10,124 nt of DNA from Aquimonas sp044344935. GTDB lineage: Bacteria > Pseudomonadota > Gammaproteobacteria > Xanthomonadales > Xanthomonadaceae. Shown piece after piece: positions 6,638-10,124 of this stretch. The notes beneath the pieces were generated by a model that worked only from the letters and a program-made list of their open reading frames with translations, was not told the origin of the DNA and searched no databases. Where the stretch lies: positions 1 through 10,124 of the forward strand of contig JBIJCA010000163.1 in NCBI GenBank assembly GCA_044344935.1. The letters run 5' to 3'. A program made the translations under genes and the position numbers. Every line of letters begins with the position of its first letter. Within the stretch, counting starts at the first letter, position 1.

Positions 6638-6653
6638 GATCGCGGCTGCGATC
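6638..6653. promoter_or_regulatory. Stem-loop in the yajC-secD gap (6-bp stem)
   Basis: GATCGC pairs with GCGATC around a GGCT loop, about 19-34 nt upstream of the secD start codon. It is one of two small hairpins in this 70-bp gap. It may affect secD translation or mRNA processing; there is no terminator-like T-run. Confidence 0.35.
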
Positions 6654-6669
6654 GCTGTGGAGGAGTGGC

Positions 6670-6683
6670 GGGGCTCAAGCCCC
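6670..6683. promoter_or_regulatory. GGGGC-TCAA-GCCCC hairpin just after yajC
   Basis: A 5-bp GC stem with a TCAA loop starts 7 bp after the yajC stop on the minus strand. There is no T-run, and secD/secF must be transcribed through it, so it is not a full terminator. Processing or partial attenuation is possible. Confidence 0.35.
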
Positions 6684-6689
6684 ACCGGC

Positions 6690-7016
6690 TCATGCGGACT
6701 TCAGCGTGCCCTTGGGCAGCACTACGGTAACGGCCTGCTTCTGCACCTTGACGCGCACACCGTCGGAAATCTCGACGGTGATGAAGCTCTCGCTGACGTC
6801 GTCGATGCGGCCCGCGATACCGCCAGTGGTGATGACCTCATCGCCCTTGGCCAGGGCCGAGACCATCGTGCGGTGCTCCTTGGCGCGCTTCATCTGCGGG
6901 CGGATCACCAGGAAGAAGAACACCGCGAAAAAGATCGCGAGCATGATCAGCGGCGACCACGGCGACGGCTGCTGGCCGGCGGCCTGGGCGAAGGCGGGGG
7001 AAATCAGGAAGTCCAT
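6690..7016 (-). CDS. yajC: Preprotein translocase subunit YajC
   Basis: YajC is the small membrane partner of SecD-SecF in the holo-translocon. The 108-residue product has a short periplasmic N-terminus (MDFLISPAFAQAAGQQ), one membrane helix (about 22-38, SPLIMLAIFFAVFFFLVI) and the family motif RPQMKRAKEH (39-48). A cytoplasmic beta-rich domain follows (GDEVITTGGIAGRIDDV...). Length matches E. coli YajC (110 aa). A GGAG lies about 11 nt before the ATG, somewhat far. The gene is 97 bp downstream of tgt and 70 bp upstream of secD, in the usual order. Confidence 0.97.
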   Translation of the reverse strand: MDFLISPAFAQAAGQQPSPWSPLIMLAIFFAVFFFLVIRPQMKRAKEHRTMVSALAKGDEVITTGGIAGRIDDVSESFITVEISDGVRVKVQKQAVTVVLPKGTLKSA

Positions 7017-7113
7017 GGGGCGATGCGCTCCGTTGACGGAAAGTGGGCTGCGGTGGCCATCCTGGCCGCTGCAAAGCCGTGGATTATGCCATGCGCGCCC
7101 TCGCCCGCCGGAA

Positions 7114-8235
<1,122 letters not shown>

Positions 8236-8240
8236 TTGAG

Positions 8241-8274
8241 AGCCGGGATTCGGGATTGGGGATTCGGGATTCGC
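8241..8274 (+). repeat. Heptad array GGGATTN x4 (left arm of inverted pair 2)
   Basis: AGCC is followed by GGGATTC, GGGATTG, GGGATTC, GGGATTC and GC. It pairs with 8363-8396 over 34 bp with only 2 mismatches, leaving an 88-nt loop. On the minus strand this arm ends 5 bp before the tgt start codon, so it occupies the position where a ribosome-binding site is expected. Confidence 0.85.
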
Positions 8275-8338
8275 AACAGCGGGTGGTGGCGAGCTTGTGC
8301 TTCCTCGCCCATTCGGGTGCAGAGACCCTCCGGATGCC

Positions 8339-9424
8339 TCAGGGATCAGCGGTTTGCTCCTCGCGAATCCCCAATCCCGAATCCCGAATCCCGGCTACTT
8401 GAGCCTCCGGCTCAAGCAGCATCGCATCGCCATACGAGAAGAACCGGTAGCGCTGCTCCACCGCATAACGATAGGCGTCGAGGATGCGTTCGCGGCCGCA
8501 CAGGGCCGAGACCAGCATCAGCAGGGTCGACTGCGGCAGATGGAAATTGGTGATCAGCGCATCCACAGAACGGATGCGGTAGCCCGGAAAGATGAATATC
8601 TGGGTGTCGCCAGCGAAGGGCTGCACTTCACCTTCCCGCATCGCCGTTTCGAGCGCGCGTACGACCGTGGTGCCGACAGCGATGACGCGTTTACCGGCGA
8701 CACGGGTGCGGCGGATCTGCTCGACCAGCTCGGCGCCGACGTTCAGCCATTCGCTGTGCATCGTGTGCTCGTGCACGCTCTCGGCGCGCATCGGCTGAAA
8801 GGTGCCTGCACCGACATGCAGGGTGATGTGTCCGAACTCGACCCCGCGCGCACCCAGCTGGGCGAGCAGTGCCTCATCGAAATGCAGGCCGGCCGTCGGC
8901 GCCGCGACAGCCCCGACGTGCTTCGCAAAGACGGTCTGATAGCGCTCGGCATCGTCGGCGCCGGGCTCGCGCTGGATATAGGGCGGCAGCGGCAGGCGCC
9001 CTGCGCGCAGCAGCAGCTTTTCCAGCGCCTCGTCGCCGAGCAGGCGCAGCAGGTAGAACTCGCCGTCGCGGCCCAGCACCTCGAACGTGCCGCCGGCATC
9101 GAGCTCGATGCGCACGCCCGGCTTGGGCGACTTGCTGACGCCCAGCTGGGCGCGCGCCTCGTGGGCGCCGGTGATGCGCTCGATCAGGATCTCGACGCGG
9201 CCGCCGCTGTCCTTGCGCCCGAACAGCCGGGCGGGGATCACGCGGGTGTCGTTGAAGACCAGCAGGTCGCCCGGCTGCAGCAGCGCGGGGAGATCACGCA
9301 CATGTCGATCCGCGCGCACGCCATCGGCCTGGAGATGCAACAGCCGGCTGGCCGAACGCTCGGGCAGCGGGGCCTGGGCGATAAGCTCTGGCGGAAGGTC
9401 GAAGTCGAAGTCGGATTTCTTCAC
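8339..9424 (-). CDS. queA: S-adenosylmethionine:tRNA ribosyltransferase-isomerase QueA
   Basis: QueA moves the ribosyl group of S-adenosylmethionine onto preQ1 in tRNA, giving epoxyqueuosine, the step after Tgt. Family blocks are GDLLVFNDTRVIPARL (52-67), PPYIQREPGADDAERYQTVF (147-166), GAVAAPTAGLHF (171-182), GTTVVRALE (251-259) and ITNFHLPQSTLLMLVSA (291-307). The frame is open to 9889, but family similarity begins at KKSDFDFDLPPELIAQAPL, so I chose GTG at 9424, with GAGAG about 4-8 nt upstream. The product is 361 residues. The recognisable family ends near RYRFFSYGDAMLL (326-337). Residues 343-354 (VAGIRDSGLGIR) are a translation of the heptad repeat, and the tail ends in unrelated EEQTADP. 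The gene heads the operon, with a sigma70-like promoter just upstream. Confidence 0.95.
   Translation of the reverse strand: MKKSDFDFDLPPELIAQAPLPERSASRLLHLQADGVRADRHVRDLPALLQPGDLLVFNDTRVIPARLFGRKDSGGRVEILIERITGAHEARAQLGVSKSPKPGVRIELDAGGTFEVLGRDGEFYLLRLLGDEALEKLLLRAGRLPLPPYIQREPGADDAERYQTVFAKHVGAVAAPTAGLHFDEALLAQLGARGVEFGHITLHVGAGTFQPMRAESVHEHTMHSEWLNVGAELVEQIRRTRVAGKRVIAVGTTVVRALETAMREGEVQPFAGDTQIFIFPGYRIRSVDALITNFHLPQSTLLMLVSALCGRERILDAYRYAVEQRYRFFSYGDAMLLEPEAQVAGIRDSGLGIREEQTADP
8363..8396 (-). repeat. Heptad array, complementary orientation (right arm of inverted pair 2), inside the queA 3' end
   Basis: GAATCCC, CAATCCC, GAATCCC, GAATCCC and then GGCT are the near-exact reverse complement of the left arm. 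It lies in the queA reading frame and encodes residues 343-354. The loop between the arms (8275-8362) holds the queA stop codon and no recognisable gene. Confidence 0.85.
8398..8416. repeat. 8-bp stem-loop at the queA 3' end
   Basis: CTTGAGCC pairs with GGCTCAAG around a TCC loop. It is within the queA coding sequence (around residues 336-343) and lies 1 bp outside the heptad inverted pair. It could be a remnant of the original queA 3' end. There is no T-run. Confidence 0.4.
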
Positions 9425-9460
9425 GGGGCTCTCGGGCGCGGGGAAGCCGCGCAGCCGTGC

Positions 9461-9489
9461 ATTATCGGGGTGCGCGGCGGCGGCGACAA
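9461..9489 (-). promoter_or_regulatory. Sigma70-like promoter of the queA-tgt-yajC-secD-secF operon
   Basis: On the minus strand TTGTCG (9489-9484) and GATAAT (9466-9461) are separated by exactly 17 bp. The predicted start site is near 9454, giving a leader of about 30 nt before the queA GTG. GATAAT matches the -10 consensus at 5 of 6 positions; the -35 matches only TTG. It is correctly placed for the first gene of the operon. Confidence 0.5.
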
Positions 9490-9530
9490 ATGAATGGCGC
9501 CGCGACCGCCCGGCCACGCGGCTGACGGCT

Positions 9531-9550
9531 GTCACGTGACGCTGTGCACA
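9531..9550. promoter_or_regulatory. Two adjacent palindromes in the queA / FG-GAP divergent region, possible operator
   Basis: GTCACGTGAC (perfect 10-bp palindrome) is followed 2 bp later by TGTGCACA (perfect 8-bp palindrome). They lie about 40 bp upstream of the queA -35 and about 90 bp upstream of the FG-GAP gene start. A dimeric regulator could bind here, but short palindromes arise by chance in GC-rich DNA. No regulator is known from the window. Confidence 0.3.
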
Positions 9551-9637
9551 TGCACTCCGAGGCCCAGCTCGCGACCGCGAAAGCGGCATGTCGCTTGCAC
9601 CTGTTTGCGCACCTTTTCCGGCCTCCGGAGCTTCCAC

Positions 9638-10124
9638 ATGACTCGTTCCGCGTCGCGCACCTTCTGCCTGGGTTCTTCGATCCTGCTTGCGCTCATCGCA
9701 GCACCCGGACCGTCCGGCGCGCAGTCGCTGCCGGCGCCGACCCGCCTGATCGATCCCGATTTCGGTCTGTTCGAAGCGTACGGTTTGAGCGCAAGCGGCT
9801 CCGGCGACACCCTGGTGATTGGCGCGCCGGGGGCCTCCCCGGATCCGTTGGTCGATGTCTATCTGCGCAGCGGCTCGACCTGGAATCAACAGGCGCGGGT
9901 CACTTCGCCAGACGGTGGAGCCAACGACTTCTTTGGCGACGCCGTGGCGCAGGACGGTGATCGCCTTGTGGTCGGTGCGCCAGACCGGCTCGGCGCAAGC
10001 GGAGCGGCATACGTGTTCGTGCGCACGGGTGCGTCCTGGTCCCTGGAAGCTACGCTGCGCGCGAACGATCCCGCCGGCAACGCTCGGTTTGGCGATGCGG
10101 TTGCTATCGATGGCGACACCGTCG
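9638..10124 (+). CDS. Secreted FG-GAP repeat (integrin-like beta-propeller) protein, N-terminal part (runs off right edge)
   Basis: The 162 visible codons begin with a signal peptide: basic MTRSASR, hydrophobic FCLGSSILLALIAAP, and likely cleavage after SGA (28). FG-GAP-type blades follow, spaced about 51-52 residues apart: VIGAPGAS (60-67) and VVGAPD (111-116), each after a short Asp-Gly turn (SGDTL, DGDRL). FFGDAVAQDGD (98-108) recurs as RFGDAVAIDGD (150-160). Each unit also has a strand such as AAYVFVRTGASWSLEATL (123-140). Such repeats fold into a calcium-binding beta-propeller and occur in exported or surface proteins; the ligand is unknown. GGAG lies 7 nt before the ATG. It is divergent from queA and not obviously related to it in function. 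The C-terminus, and any anchor or sorting signal, is outside the window. Confidence 0.82.
   Translation, partial: MTRSASRTFCLGSSILLALIAAPGPSGAQSLPAPTRLIDPDFGLFEAYGLSASGSGDTLVIGAPGASPDPLVDVYLRSGSTWNQQARVTSPDGGANDFFGDAVAQDGDRLVVGAPDRLGASGAAYVFVRTGASWSLEATLRANDPAGNARFGDAVAIDGDTV

Noticed and set aside
7017..7113. A separate promoter for yajC-secD-secF (CATAAT at 7088-7083, minus strand)
   Set aside because: The nearest TTGATT is 23 bp upstream, too far for a -35, and no other -35 is visible. Transcription from queA is enough to explain expression.
8297..9493. A 398-codon plus-strand open frame opposite queA
   Set aside because: It is a shadow of queA in GC-rich DNA. The opposite strand carries an unmistakable QueA sequence.
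9425..9889. An N-terminal extension of QueA up to 9889
   Set aside because: It would add 155 residues unlike QueA and run antisense through the FG-GAP gene start. It would also pass through the putative operon promoter.

Overview
The window looks like a chromosomal housekeeping region of a GC-rich gammaproteobacterium, most likely in the Xanthomonadales/Lysobacterales. I base this on the conserved queA-tgt-yajC-secD-secF order, the divergent trmJ/suhB pair, the protein sequences, and intergenic GGGATTC-heptad and GGTGGGCC-palindrome repeats of a kind I recall from that order. No database search was possible, so genus is left open.

Layout. At the left edge, on the minus strand, lies the N-terminal part of a rhomboid-family membrane protease (1-317), preceded by a class IV (HDAC11-like) deacetylase-family gene (337-1284). 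A stretch of about 440 bp without a recognisable gene follows. It is framed by two identical 27-bp palindromic repeats in opposite orientation, and the right-hand copy supplies the stop codon of trmJ (1723-2583, tRNA Cm32/Um32 methyltransferase). trmJ is divergent from suhB (2769-3569, inositol monophosphatase family). suhB converges on secF across a heptad-repeat inverted pair and an 18-bp perfect bidirectional terminator.

From 3804 to 9424 everything runs on the minus strand as one apparent operon: queA, tgt, yajC, secD, secF. QueA and Tgt act in queuosine modification of tRNA. YajC, SecD and SecF form the accessory complex of the SecYEG translocon. A sigma70-like promoter lies upstream of queA. 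A second heptad-repeat inverted pair sits between queA and tgt. One arm encodes the C-terminal tail of QueA and the other ends 5 bp before the tgt start codon. Divergent from queA, a secreted FG-GAP (integrin-type beta-propeller) protein begins at 9638 and runs off the right edge.

I see no CRISPR array, transposase, phage gene, rRNA or tRNA. The protein-coding content is ordinary. The most unusual material is the set of intergenic inverted repeats and how they meet gene ends and starts (trmJ stop, QueA tail, tgt leader, secF terminator). I found no convincing new multi-gene system.
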